Positions 16,303 to 26,400 of a stretch of DNA of 64,000 bases are shown here, one piece after another. The stretch covers positions 1-64,000 of the forward strand of contig NZ_JBOITM010000066.1 in assembly GCF_050717535.1 (NCBI RefSeq), read 5' to 3'. Numbering within the stretch: position 1 is the first letter of the stretch; the number at the start of each line of letters is the position of its first letter. A model generated the notes under the pieces. That model was not told the DNA's origin. It was given only the letters and a program-made list of their open reading frames with translations, and ran no database searches. A program made the position numbers and the translations under genes. This stretch comes from Clostridium_AD sp050717535 (GTDB taxonomy: Bacteria > Bacillota > Clostridia > Clostridiales > Clostridiaceae).

Positions 16303-17682
16303 ATGTCTATTAAAAGAGAGTTTGGGAAAGAACAACCATATATACCTGCTGGCCCTTTTAAGATTAGAATACCTGGAATTCACTATAAGTTTCAAATGGC
16401 AGATTACATTCAAGGATTATTGATGTGTGCCGTTTGTCTTGGAGCTATTCCAATGCTTCAAGAATTTTTAGGAATGCCTTTTGAAGTAGCAATGGCAGTT
16501 GTTGTGTTAAATGGTATATTATATTGTACTCATGTATTTTTAGGAGATCCAGTTGTGCCTGGGTGGGTCACACCTGCCATTCCACTTCTTATTCTTTATG
16601 TAAGCGATTATAAAATGGGTCCGGAAAGAATGCAAGCCTTAATAGCATTTGAAATGACTTTAGGATTTTTGGCATTATTCTTAGGGGTTACAGGACTTGG
16701 AAAAAAAATAGTTCACATTGTTCCAAACGCTATGCAGTCTGGCATTATAATTGGCGCTGGTATTGCAGCTATAAATATTATATTTGTAAAAGGTGCTCGC
16801 TTTGATCAATTTCCTTTTTCTATTATTATCTGTGTAGGACTCGGATTTTACCTTTTATTTTCAAATCATTTTAAAAGTATATGCCATAAAAATAAATTTT
16901 TGAAAACAATATCTAATTTAGGTATTCTTCCAGTTATAGCACTTGCTATAGTATTTGCGCCTTTAGTTGGGGAAACAGCTTGGCCTAAAATAGAATGGGG
17001 TATAACAAAACCAGCTTTTGGAGTTTTATGGACACAATGGACTTTCTTCTCCAAAAATATAGGATTTCCTCCAATTAAAATGTTTATAAATGCTTTACCA
17101 ATGGTTATAAGTGCATATATAGTTTTATTTGGTGATATGATACAATCACAAGCATTGGTAGAAGACTGTAAAAAAGATCGTCCAGATGAACTTATAGATT
17201 ATGATCCAAACAGATCTCATATAATATTTGGTCTTCGTAACATCATAATGTCTATAATTGGACCAGATCTTACAATGTGTGGACCTCTATGGGCAGCAAT
17301 GCAAGTTGTTATTTGTGAAAGATATAAGCATGGCAAGGAATCTATGGAGTCTATATTTGGTGGAGCGGGTTCCTTCAGATTTGGTACCCTTACTGGATAT
17401 TTATTACTACCAATAGTTTCTCTATGCAAACCTATCTTAGGAATTGCACTTGCATCTACAATGCTAATACAAGGGTATGTTTCTATAAGAGTAGGAGTCT
17501 TAAAGGCACGTACAGCTAATGATTTAGGTATTGCAGGTATTATGGCCGCTGTAGTTGCAACAAGAGGGGCAGCGTGGGGACTTGCAGCAGGTATTGTACT
17601 TTGTATAATCATTCAATTAGGAAATAAACCTAAATACGATGTTATGCTTTTTGAAGATGAAAATAAAAATATTCAGGCATAG
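16303..17682 (+). CDS. Membrane permease, xanthine/uracil (NCS2)-like
   Basis: 459 residues with about 12 predicted membrane helices and small-residue-rich segments (NAMQSGIIIGAGIAAINI, GDPVVPGWVTPAIPLL) that recall the NCS2/SLC23 permease fold. The substrate is not evident. Its place at the end of the dehydratase operon suggests uptake or export of 4-hydroxybutyrate or a related acid. The ATG at 16303 has GGAGG eight bases before it. A TTG five codons upstream overlaps the ribosome site and is unlikely. A terminator hairpin follows within 140 bases. Confidence 0.75.
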   Translation: MSIKREFGKEQPYIPAGPFKIRIPGIHYKFQMADYIQGLLMCAVCLGAIPMLQEFLGMPFEVAMAVVVLNGILYCTHVFLGDPVVPGWVTPAIPLLILYVSDYKMGPERMQALIAFEMTLGFLALFLGVTGLGKKIVHIVPNAMQSGIIIGAGIAAINIIFVKGARFDQFPFSIIICVGLGFYLLFSNHFKSICHKNKFLKTISNLGILPVIALAIVFAPLVGETAWPKIEWGITKPAFGVLWTQWTFFSKNIGFPPIKMFINALPMVISAYIVLFGDMIQSQALVEDCKKDRPDELIDYDPNRSHIIFGLRNIIMSIIGPDLTMCGPLWAAMQVVICERYKHGKESMESIFGGAGSFRFGTLTGYLLLPIVSLCKPILGIALASTMLIQGYVSIRVGVLKARTANDLGIAGIMAAVVATRGAAWGLAAGIVLCIIIQLGNKPKYDVMLFEDENKNIQA

Positions 17683-17780
17683 ATGTTGAGTGCCACGTAT
17701 GTTGCAAGTAGAATGTTATTAACATTTTACGTATATAATTAAGGTATACTTCTTGGAATTATAAAAAATTATAAGAAGAA

Positions 17781-17828
17781 AAAGTAAAGGTAAAGGTACT
17801 CAAGAAATTAGGTGCCTTTACTTTTAAT
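17781..17828 (+). terminator. Probable terminator of the 4-hydroxybutyrate operon
   Basis: AAAGTAAAGG (17781-17790) pairs perfectly with CCTTTACTTT (17815-17824). An alternative inner stem AAAGGTAC/GTGCCTTT shares the loop. A short T run follows. Confidence 0.6.
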
Positions 17829-17978
17829 ATTAATTATTATGAAAAGAGCCCCCTCGTGATATATTTTAATTTTAAATTATCTTCTTTAAATTGAAAATTA
17901 CATTCAACATATTCTTTCTTATAGTAAATTTTTTATCATCTTCAAAAATATCAACTAGCTCTAGGTGTAAACCAACTA

Positions 17979-18155
17979 ATGGATAAAGGATATACGGTGA
18001 GCATCGAGGAAGTAATAGAAAAAATGTTCAACTGCGAGTTTATAAGCCGAAGTATAGAAAAGTTTCCCGAAGTTACAAATCTTCTAGAAAATTACGAATC
18101 CATACTACCGTTAAATTATTTCAATTATTACGGAGTAAATAAAAATGGTAATTGA
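17979..18155 (+). pseudogene. Isolated 58-codon ORF, probable gene remnant
   Basis: An open frame reads MDKGYTVSIEEVIEKMF and ends KNGN. It has no ribosome site, and the frame continues open upstream of the Met (LALGVNQL), as expected of an internal piece of a longer gene. I do not recognise the family. It lies in a 1.1-kb stretch between two well-organised operons that holds other relics. Confidence 0.3.
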
Positions 18156-18240
18156 TATTACCTATCTGTGGATAAATGAAGTTCAGATAGCATATAAATC
18201 ATGTTTGATAAATCTATAGGGTTGGGAATATTTGAATTAT

Positions 18241-18357
18241 TTACTTTCTCTTTATTATTGCTATATATATATATTGTATACAATCATTCTGATTTACATT
18301 TTTACTTACACTTTGTCTTATAATTTCATGTCCATATATTTTAACCTTAACTTCCAT
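18241..18357 (-). pseudogene. Broken DUF2080-like transposon-associated small gene
   Basis: The minus-strand frame starts MEVKVKIYGHEIIRQSVSKN, which resembles the N-terminus of small DUF2080-family proteins often carried with transposases. The expected GNSGRVYLP-type continuation is lost and the frame ends after 38 codons (NQNDCIQYIYIAIIKRK). I read it as a frameshifted relic. The assignment rests on memory of the family pattern and is tentative. Confidence 0.4.
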
Positions 18358-18454
18358 AATATTTTACCACTGCAAAACAATTCTAAGTAAATTATAACAT
18401 TATATACAAAAGTTAACTATTATTAATAGCATTTAGTAGGCATACAACTTTTGG

Positions 18455-18473
18455 TGTACTGAAACATTAATAT
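18455..18473 (+). repeat. 19-bp repeat, copy 2
   Basis: Identical to 4283-4301 (TGTACTGAAACATTAATAT). It lies within the decayed stretch upstream of the BlaI operon. Confidence 0.6.
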
Positions 18474-18719
18474 GATTTATAAAAATTATAATAGATTCTT
18501 GTAGCACTAATCTGCCCATGCTGCAGAAATAATCCCTATGCCTTCCTTGATGGTATTATATTATTTGGTGCAACTCTAATATAATGTGTTTCTTCTGGGT
18601 TTATACTAAAATGTTGAATTACACAATAAATTGTCCTAATTCATCAAAATTTTCTTCTCCTACACTTTCAAAATCATAAAATTCCAAAGTTGAGTTTGAA
18701 AATATGCTTATAATTTAAA

Positions 18720-18752
18720 TTGACAAATACATATTACATGTGTAATATGTAT
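18720..18752 (+). promoter_or_regulatory. Sigma-A promoter overlapped by a BlaI-type operator
   Basis: TTGACA (18720-18725) and TAATAT (18743-18748) are 17 bp apart, an ideal housekeeping promoter. A perfect 12-bp inverted repeat, ATACATATTACA-TG-TGTAATATGTAT (18727-18752), covers the spacer and the -10 box. Its core TTACATGTGTAA has the TACA/TGTA form of BlaI/MecI operators. Repressor bound here would block RNA polymerase, and the gene 50 bases downstream encodes such a repressor. Confidence 0.85.
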
Positions 18753-18802
18753 TATAAAGTAACAAATTGTAAAATATAATTTATTAAAAAAGGGATGATG
18801 AA

Positions 18803-19186
18803 ATGATTAATGCATCTAAAATATCAAATTCAGAATGGGAAGTTATGAAATGTGTTTGGGGAAATGATAACTGCACTGCAAATGAAATCGTCTATGCTTT
18901 AAGTAAAAATACTAATTGGAAGGCAAATACTATTAGAACTTTAATAAATCGTTTAGTAAAAAAAGAAATACTAGGTTACACAATAGATAAAAAAGATAAA
19001 AAAACATATTATTACTTTCCTTTGTTATCGGAGAATGAATGCATAAAAGCCGCCAGTGAATCCTTTATAAACCGTGTGTTTAATGGATCGTTAAATGGTA
19101 TGATTGCAAACTTTTTAAACGAATCAAAGCTATCTGACGCAGAAATCAAAGAACTTAAAAATATTCTTGAAAAGAAGAAAGGTTAA
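18803..19186 (+). CDS. BlaI/MecI family repressor
   Basis: 127 residues with an N-terminal winged helix (KISNSEWEVMKCVWGNDNCTANEIVYAL, then WKANTIRTLINRLVKKEILGY) and the C-terminal dimer and cleavage helices of the family. It should bind the perfect dyad in its own promoter and be released when the sensor protease encoded by the next gene is activated. Starts after GGGATGATGAA. Twelve bases separate it from the sensor gene, so the two are co-transcribed. Confidence 0.92.
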   Translation: MINASKISNSEWEVMKCVWGNDNCTANEIVYALSKNTNWKANTIRTLINRLVKKEILGYTIDKKDKKTYYYFPLLSENECIKAASESFINRVFNGSLNGMIANFLNESKLSDAEIKELKNILEKKKG

Positions 19187-19198
19187 ATAGGTGTATTT

Positions 19199-21058
19199 AT
19201 GGTACTACTAATATCTATTTTTGAATGGGTAGTATATTCAACCGCTTTAGCAAGTCTTTTAAGCTTAATAATTCTTGCCTTCAAGTTTTTTATTAAAGAT
19301 AAGTTAGGTGTCAGGTGGCACTATGCTATTTGGCTTATTGTTATAATTAGATTATTAATACCATACGGGATACAAAGCTCATTAAGTATATTTAATATTA
19401 TAAATTTTAAAAGTACAACTGTTGTACAAGTACCTTATTCAATAAATAACAAGGCAATCAAAATTTTTAATAATAAAGAGAGCAATACAAATGCGACTCC
19501 AGATATTGCGAAGACTAATTTACAAAACAATACATCACAAACTAATCAGAGCCCGATGTACTTACAATTGATAAGTTGTCTGTGGTTGCTGGTGGTTATT
19601 ATAATCGCATCTTATACAATTGTAATGACGATGAAATTAAAGGCCAGGGTAAAGAGTGGCAAAGTATGTGATAATGAGGATGTTTTACTGCTTTTACTAC
19701 AGTGCAAAAACAAATTAAACATAAAATCTAATATAAAAATCATCTATACTAATGGGATTAAAATGCCATGCATTTATGGGTTTATAAGCCCTAAATTGTT
19801 ACTACCTATTGGTATTGAAAATTATGTGAATAAAAATGAATTAGAATTTATAATTTTACACGAACTTAGCCATGTAAAACGTCTCGATATAATAGTAAGT
19901 TGCATGTCAGGAATACTTCAAATAATACATTGGTTTAATCCTATCATATGGTATTCATTTTATAGGATGCGCAATGATAAAGAACTCGCTTGTGATGCTT
20001 TAGTCTTATCTCATGTTAAATGTAATGATTACATAAATTACGGTAAAACTATTATAAAGTTGTTAGAGTGTTATAAAAAGACTCCGAAGGTTTATGGGAT
20101 GTCATCTATTATAAGTGACAAATCTCAAATTAAAAGGAGAATTACTATGATTTCCTTATTTAAAAAAAATTCTTATAAGTGGTCGATTGTTCCTATTGTA
20201 ACATTAACCGTATTGTGCGGAGTAATGCTTACTAATGCTAAAAATAAACCAGTGCTTGCGGATAATAAATATGAACAGGCCTCGAAATCTATCACAACTT
20301 TAAGCAATGATAATAAAACAGATTCTATTACTCAATATGATATTACAGGCAAACATTTTAAAGGTACAATATTAATAATACCAAGTGATAAGAAAATTGT
20401 TGTTGGTTTTAACAAAGATATTTTAAAAATAACAAAAACAACTAGTCAAATAGCAAAAGAAAGTAATGCAATATGCGCTATTAATGCAGGAGGGTTTACA
20501 GGGTTTGCTGAAAGTTCAAATGAAACATTATCTCCATCAGGGCTCATAATGCATGATGGAAAAATTATATTCAGTGATTTAAAAGACAATACGAGTAAAA
20601 GAGATATAGTAGCCTTTACAAATAAAGGTATCCTTCTAGTTGGTAAATATTCCTTGAATGAATTAAATAAGCTTAATGTAGCGGAGGCCGTTAGTTTTGG
20701 ACCAGCACTTATCGTTAATGGTAAACCTGCAATTACACAAGGTGATGGTGGTTGGGGCATAGCTCCAAGAACAGCTATAGGTCAGAAAAAAGATGGTTCA
20801 GTAATTTTATTAACCATTGATGGTAGAAGCATTAAGTCTATAGGCGCCACAATGCTCGATGTACAAAATATACTTTTGCAGTATGGAGCTGTAAATGCAT
20901 CTAATCTTGATGGAGGAAGCTCAACAACTATGTACTATAACGGTAAAGTAATTAATACTCCGTGTGGAAAACTAATTAAAAGTGGAGACAAAATGATTGA
21001 TGATCCTAGCAGTAAAGGTGAAAGAGAAGTAGGATCTACTTTTATGGTGTTACCTTAA
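19199..21058 (+). CDS. BlaR1-type M56 sensor protease with a C-terminal NAGPA domain
   Basis: 619 residues. The N-terminal half is a BlaR1/MecR1 membrane metalloprotease: helices near 8-30, 40-58 and 122-142, zinc motif HELSH (221-225), the ELACDALVL segment with the third ligand, and a further helix near 328-346. BlaR1 then carries a penicillin-binding sensor; here residues about 375-619 are instead a phosphodiester glycosidase (NAGPA/DUF2233) domain with NAGGFTGF, GGWGIAPRTAIG and NLDGGSST motifs. It should face outward and could recognise sugar-phosphate polymers of the wall. The partner repressor is directly upstream. The weak ribosome site (AGGTG) suggests coupling to it. Confidence 0.88.
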   Translation: MVLLISIFEWVVYSTALASLLSLIILAFKFFIKDKLGVRWHYAIWLIVIIRLLIPYGIQSSLSIFNIINFKSTTVVQVPYSINNKAIKIFNNKESNTNATPDIAKTNLQNNTSQTNQSPMYLQLISCLWLLVVIIIASYTIVMTMKLKARVKSGKVCDNEDVLLLLLQCKNKLNIKSNIKIIYTNGIKMPCIYGFISPKLLLPIGIENYVNKNELEFIILHELSHVKRLDIIVSCMSGILQIIHWFNPIIWYSFYRMRNDKELACDALVLSHVKCNDYINYGKTIIKLLECYKKTPKVYGMSSIISDKSQIKRRITMISLFKKNSYKWSIVPIVTLTVLCGVMLTNAKNKPVLADNKYEQASKSITTLSNDNKTDSITQYDITGKHFKGTILIIPSDKKIVVGFNKDILKITKTTSQIAKESNAICAINAGGFTGFAESSNETLSPSGLIMHDGKIIFSDLKDNTSKRDIVAFTNKGILLVGKYSLNELNKLNVAEAVSFGPALIVNGKPAITQGDGGWGIAPRTAIGQKKDGSVILLTIDGRSIKSIGATMLDVQNILLQYGAVNASNLDGGSSTTMYYNGKVINTPCGKLIKSGDKMIDDPSSKGEREVGSTFMVLP

Positions 21059-21156
21059 GAAGCTAATATTTTGATATATTTTCTTAATGCGAATTAATTA
21101 ACAATGGTTCACCTTAGAACACCTATGTTGCTGACAAAGCTAAAGGGATGGTAAAT

Positions 21157-22155
21157 ATGAAAAAAAATAAAAATAAACAAACAATAAAAATAAAACTTGT
21201 TATAAGCTTTATAATTTTTGAAACTATTTTTACTGCAATTACTGGCCCATTTATGATTTATTATGGTCCTTTTAAAAATGTGAAGACCACAATGGTAGGT
21301 GCGGCAATGACTACGTATTCACTGCAATGGCTTGCAACGACATTTTTGTCTAAAGAGGCAATAGCAAAAATTAGGAGTACGCAAACAGTGGATGCATTAG
21401 TCCAAACTAACTTAGACGGTGTAAAAGTAGAAAATAAAAATGATGATACTATAGAAAGATATGATGTAAACGGAAATAAATTTAAAGGTTACATATTAAT
21501 AATTAATGACCCAACTAGGTTAAAAGTAGGTTACACTAGGTTGCTTCATAAAGAAGGGCAACTAACTAGTGATATTGCAAAGAATAATAATGCAATTGCG
21601 GCAATCAATGGTGGTGGATTTAAAGATGAAGACAATGGAACAAAATACACAGGGACAGGAGCAAATCCAGCCGGAATTATAATGGCTAATGGAAAAATTG
21701 TTGCTAATGATATAACTGATGAAAATAAAAAAACAGAAGTTGTAGCAATGACTAGCTCAGGTAAATTATTAGTTGGTCCTCATAGTCTTTCTGAGATGAA
21801 AAACGATGGAGTAACTGAGGCAATATCTTTTGGACCAGCACTTATAGTTAGTGGACAAAAAACTATTACTAAAGGTAATGGTGGTTGGGGTATTGCACCT
21901 AGAACATGTGTAGCGCAAAGAAGTGATGGAGCGATAATATTTTTAGTAATTGACGGTAGGAAGCTGGGAAGTTTAGGAGCTACGTTAAAAGAAGCACAGG
22001 ATGTATTATATGATTATGGGGCTATTAATGCTACTAATTTAGATGGAGGTTCTTCTTCTACATTATTTTATGATGATGAAGTTATAAACAGTCCATCAGA
22101 TAGTTTGGGAGAAAGGTCAGTATCTTCAATTATGTATATAGAGAGCCGAAAATAG
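21157..22155 (+). CDS. Membrane-anchored NAGPA (phosphodiester glycosidase) family protein
   Basis: 332 residues: one N-terminal membrane anchor (about 12-35) and an outer NAGPA domain with INGGGFKDED, GGWGIAPRTCVA and NLDGGSSSTLFYDD motifs. The domain is very similar to the outer half of the preceding sensor protein, so one probably arose from the other by duplication. The family cleaves or binds GlcNAc-phosphodiester linkages. The start at 21157 is preferred, since AAAGGGA is eight bases upstream; the Met three codons earlier overlaps that site. Confidence 0.85.
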   Translation: MKKNKNKQTIKIKLVISFIIFETIFTAITGPFMIYYGPFKNVKTTMVGAAMTTYSLQWLATTFLSKEAIAKIRSTQTVDALVQTNLDGVKVENKNDDTIERYDVNGNKFKGYILIINDPTRLKVGYTRLLHKEGQLTSDIAKNNNAIAAINGGGFKDEDNGTKYTGTGANPAGIIMANGKIVANDITDENKKTEVVAMTSSGKLLVGPHSLSEMKNDGVTEAISFGPALIVSGQKTITKGNGGWGIAPRTCVAQRSDGAIIFLVIDGRKLGSLGATLKEAQDVLYDYGAINATNLDGGSSSTLFYDDEVINSPSDSLGERSVSSIMYIESRK

Positions 22156-22200
22156 TCTGAAATATATTATGGAATATTCGAGGTTAAAGGAGAAAAAAAT

Positions 22201-23229
22201 ATGAACTGGATGAAAAGAATAAGCGTATGGATAGTAGTATCTTTATCACTACAATGTTTAGGGCTCTTTTACATTGATCATTATTTTTTAGCTGCCGATT
22301 CAAAGGTAGTATCCAAAAAAATTGTGAAGGAGGTAAGTACCAAAGCTAAAAATGTTGATATTACTATACCAACAAATGCAGAAAATATATTAGTATCTTA
22401 CGATGCCAAATATATATCTTATTATGATGATGAAAAATTGGTAATTGCTAATTGTTTGACTGGTAAAACTAAAAACATAGAACCTGAGGATGGATGTAAC
22501 GTTTCTTTTGTTTCATGGGTCCCAGGTAGAAATAGAATGATTTTAGTAGAAAAAGAAAGTGATAAAGAATCTAGTAAATTACTATTATATTCTTACGATG
22601 CAGTAAAATGTGAAAAAGCAAAAAATATAAAAATTGAGTGTGATGTCACTAATCCTAAGGTAGAAGATGTTCAAACAGCACCATTAACAGGAGTTACTTA
22701 TGTTAAGGTATCAAATAATGCTAATAAAAGCAGTATTTATAGAATCGATAGAAATCCAGAACTGTCAAAAATCGATACAATACCTAACCTGGTGGGCAAT
22801 ATCTTATTGATTCGCCATGAAGATAAATTGTTCTATGAAGGCTCAGTTTATAACAAAACATATGTTACTGGTAAAAGTGGTGCTTTAATTGTTGGTGGTG
22901 TTGATAAACTTAGCTTAATTGGTAATGATGATGATGACAATATATATCTTGCAGAGTTAAAAGATAATTTAGTAAGTAAAGTTTATTATGGTAAGATATC
23001 ACAAGATACTAGGGAATGGAAAACCATGGAATTACAAATACCTTGCGTGAAAGAAGATTTATTTGTATCAGATAATGGTAAAACATATCAAAATGATCCG
23101 CTAAAAGGTTCTATAAAAGAAATAAGTTCTGGAATTCAAACTAGCTATCAAGGGAAATTAATTCAATTATATGATAAGGGAATAGCATCTCTTGTAGATA
23201 ACAAGATGTGTTTTGTTTCTTTTAAGTAA
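22201..23229 (+). CDS. Exported protein with beta-propeller-like repeats, function unknown
   Basis: 342 residues with an N-terminal membrane anchor or signal (IVVSLSLQCLGLFYIDHYF, about 9-30). The rest alternates short strands (ILVSYDAKYISYYDDEKLVIAN, later MILVEKE and KLLLYSYDA), as in WD40/TolB-type propellers. No catalytic motif is seen. It starts after AAAGGAG, 45 bases after the NAGPA gene, and is probably part of the same BlaI-controlled unit. It may bind a wall ligand or assist the glycosidase; this is inference from neighbours. Confidence 0.6.
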   Translation: MNWMKRISVWIVVSLSLQCLGLFYIDHYFLAADSKVVSKKIVKEVSTKAKNVDITIPTNAENILVSYDAKYISYYDDEKLVIANCLTGKTKNIEPEDGCNVSFVSWVPGRNRMILVEKESDKESSKLLLYSYDAVKCEKAKNIKIECDVTNPKVEDVQTAPLTGVTYVKVSNNANKSSIYRIDRNPELSKIDTIPNLVGNILLIRHEDKLFYEGSVYNKTYVTGKSGALIVGGVDKLSLIGNDDDDNIYLAELKDNLVSKVYYGKISQDTREWKTMELQIPCVKEDLFVSDNGKTYQNDPLKGSIKEISSGIQTSYQGKLIQLYDKGIASLVDNKMCFVSFK

Positions 23230-23290
23230 TCAGTGAATCGAAAATATATCAGGGGTCTGTACTTAATATTTATGTTTCAAAATATGAGAA

Positions 23291-23332
23291 AAATCACTAT
23301 TTATAAATTAATTATAAATAGTGATTTGTTTT
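23291..23332. terminator. AT-rich intrinsic terminator
   Basis: AAATCACTATTTATAA pairs with TTATAAATAGTGATTT and is followed by GTTTT. It ends the BlaI-to-propeller unit. Confidence 0.65.
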
Positions 23333-23412
23333 ATATTGATGAATAAATATTCATTTAACAGGACACAACTTAGTTGTACTTTAACTTTTGGGAGATTTTC
23401 TAGTTTGATAGA

Positions 23413-26400
23413 TTAACTGCACCCAGTGGTTGTTCCGCAGTCCTGGCAAACCTTGCAATTACCATTTCTAACTAGTCTAGTACTGGAGCAATTAGAGCAA
23501 ACTTCAGAATATAATCTTTCTCCTTGAATATTATCCTTGGTTATATTTATAGGGGAAGGTATATTCTCAACTTCCACTATGCTAGCTGAAATTTCACTCT
23601 CATCAGGCATTAATGGGTTTTTAGGTGTATTACTGTTGCCATAATTTTCAGGCTTAACTTGACACCTTGTATAGTCACCTAGTTCTATATCTATAATTTT
23701 GCTGATCAAATCAGATATAGAAGAAACAGATTTAATGTAAGGATGTTTTTGCACAAAACCATAAGGCTCATATTTTTGTCCCCTAAGCATCTTAGAAATA
23801 TCCTCTGCAGGTACATGGTACTGAAGCATTACAGATATTGATTTTGAAAGAGAATTAAGTAGTCCAGTAATAATAGTACCTTCTCTATCTGTAGTTATAT
23901 ATATTTCAGAGATTTCTCCATCTGAACGTCTATTTACTGTAGTATAGACTTTTACATCATCAATTTGAGCAGGGTGAGTAGTACCATAGCGTATTCCAAT
24001 TGGTTTTTCCCTTGTAGAATGATTGGATATTTCTCGATCTTCTTTTGCTTTCTTTAAAAGATCCGCATAGGATAAATCCTCAAGTGATACTTCTTTATCT
24101 TGAGATAGAGTAGTATTTAGAGGCTGACTTGCCTTTGAACCATCTCTGTACAAGGCTATACCTTTAACACCTAATTTCCAAGAATTAAGTATAACTTCTT
24201 CAAAGTCTTCTATAGTAGCATTTTTAGGCAAATTTACAGTTTTTGATATAGAACCTGATATCATAGGAGTTATGGCTGCCATCATTAGAACATGACCCAT
24301 AGATGGAATATATCTTTTCCCACTACCGCATTTGTTTGCTGTATCAAATATACACAAATGTTCTGGTTTTAAGTGTGGAGCACCTTCGATTTTTCCATCA
24401 ATAAGTTTTTCATATTCAAATCCATTTTCATTAACCTTTTCTTTTCTTAGAATATAATCAAGAATATCATTTGTTTCAATTTCTGAATATCCTAGGTTAT
24501 TTAAGGAATCTTTAATTACTGGATTAACTATGGTCATATAACCGCCACCAGATAACTTTTTATAAATAAAATGGCTGAAATATGGTTCTATAGAGGTTGC
24601 ACCACAATCCATAGCGAAGGAAATAGTACCAGTAGGAGCAATCACTGTAACTTGAGCATTTCTAAAGCCATATTTTTCACCACTATTTAATGCTTTTGTG
24701 AAGCAACTTTTTAAAGTTTCACTTATATACCCTAGAGAGTTCTTTTTCAAAAGATCGTGATTAACTTCTTTAGGCTCATAATTTAGGTTTTCATATTCAG
24801 TAGTGAGAGCTCCAGCAGCTCTTGCATGATTTCTTATAACTAGTTGCATGTATGGCTTGTTGATTTCATATTTATCAAAAGGAGATAGTTCCTTTGCAAG
24901 CAATGAAGAAACATAATAAGATTGTCCAGTCATTATTCCAGATAGTGAAGAAGCCAAATTTCTAGCATTTTCTGAATCATAGGCATAACCCATTACCATT
25001 AATAATGAAGATAAGTTTGAAATTCCAAGGCCTGTAGTTCTAAACAAATAAGTTTTTCTTGCTATATCTTCAGTTGGAAACTGTCCCCAATGTATGGAAG
25101 CTTCAAGAACTAATTGAGTGAGTCCGATTAAATGAACATAACCCTCTATATCTAACTTTTTAGTTTTATTATCATAGAATTTATAAATATTAATAGATGC
25201 TAAATTACAAGAAGTATCATCTAAAAATGCATATTCGCCACAAGGATTGGTTGAATTAATTCTATTGTATTTAGCATTAACTATCCCATCTTCTCCAGCA
25301 GGACAAGTGTGCCATGCATTAAAGGTATCATCAAACTGAGGAGCAGGGTCTGCACATTGCCAAGCAGCTTTGTTAAAGGTATCCCATAGCTTCTTAACAC
25401 TTATATCTTTGTTAACTGAGCAGTCAGCTCTTCCTTTAAGAGTAATAGATTGTTTAGGATTTTTTGAGAGGTTATCCACCTTCATCATGAATTCATCTGA
25501 GAATCTTATGGAGTTGTTTCCATTTTGTCCTGATACAGTTTCATAAGCTTCACCTTCAAAATTACCATCATAACCCATTTTAGTTAGAGCACGTACCTTA
25601 TCTTCTTCTTTAGCTTTCCAAGTCATAAACTCCAGTATTTCGGGATGGTCAATATCCAGGCAAAGCATCTTAGCAGCACGTCTTGTAGTTCCACCAGACT
25701 TTATTGCTCCTGCATTTCTATCAAGTCCTTTTAAAAAACTCATAAGGCCAGAAGAAACTCCACCACTAGATAATTTTTCACCACGAGCTCTTATGCTAGA
25801 AAAGTTAGTGCCAGTACCAGAACCGCCTTTAAACAATTTGGTTTCTGTTACGTATTGCTCAGATATTGAGTGATCTCCAAGCAGTTTATCTTGAATTGAG
25901 AGAATAAAACAAGCTGAAGCTTGAGTTCTTGTATAAGCATCTTCACTTTTAACAATCTTTTTCTCTTTTTCATCATAATAAAAACTATCCAAGGATCCAC
26001 CTTTTATACCGTAGGATAGGTTAAGCCCGGTATTAAACCATTGAGGAGAATTTGGAGCAAACATTTGATTTAAAAATGTATATACTAATTCATCATAAAG
26101 AATAATTTTTTCCTCTTCGGTTTTAATAACTTTCTGGTCAGTTAAGGATTCACACCAAAAATTAACAAGCCTATGAGCTACCATTTTCATACTATTTTCA
26201 TAGCCTTGCTTGCCCGGTACACCAGATTTTCTGAAATATTTTGAAGCAATAATATCACAAGAATTTTGTGAGTAATGCTCTGGAAATTCTAAATTTTTCA
26301 TTTCCAAAAGAACTTTATTGGTTTTATGGTCCTTTAGAAAAACATCTACCTTTTTCCATTTAAATAAATCATAAACCGTAATAGTTTTATCTTTTTCTAA

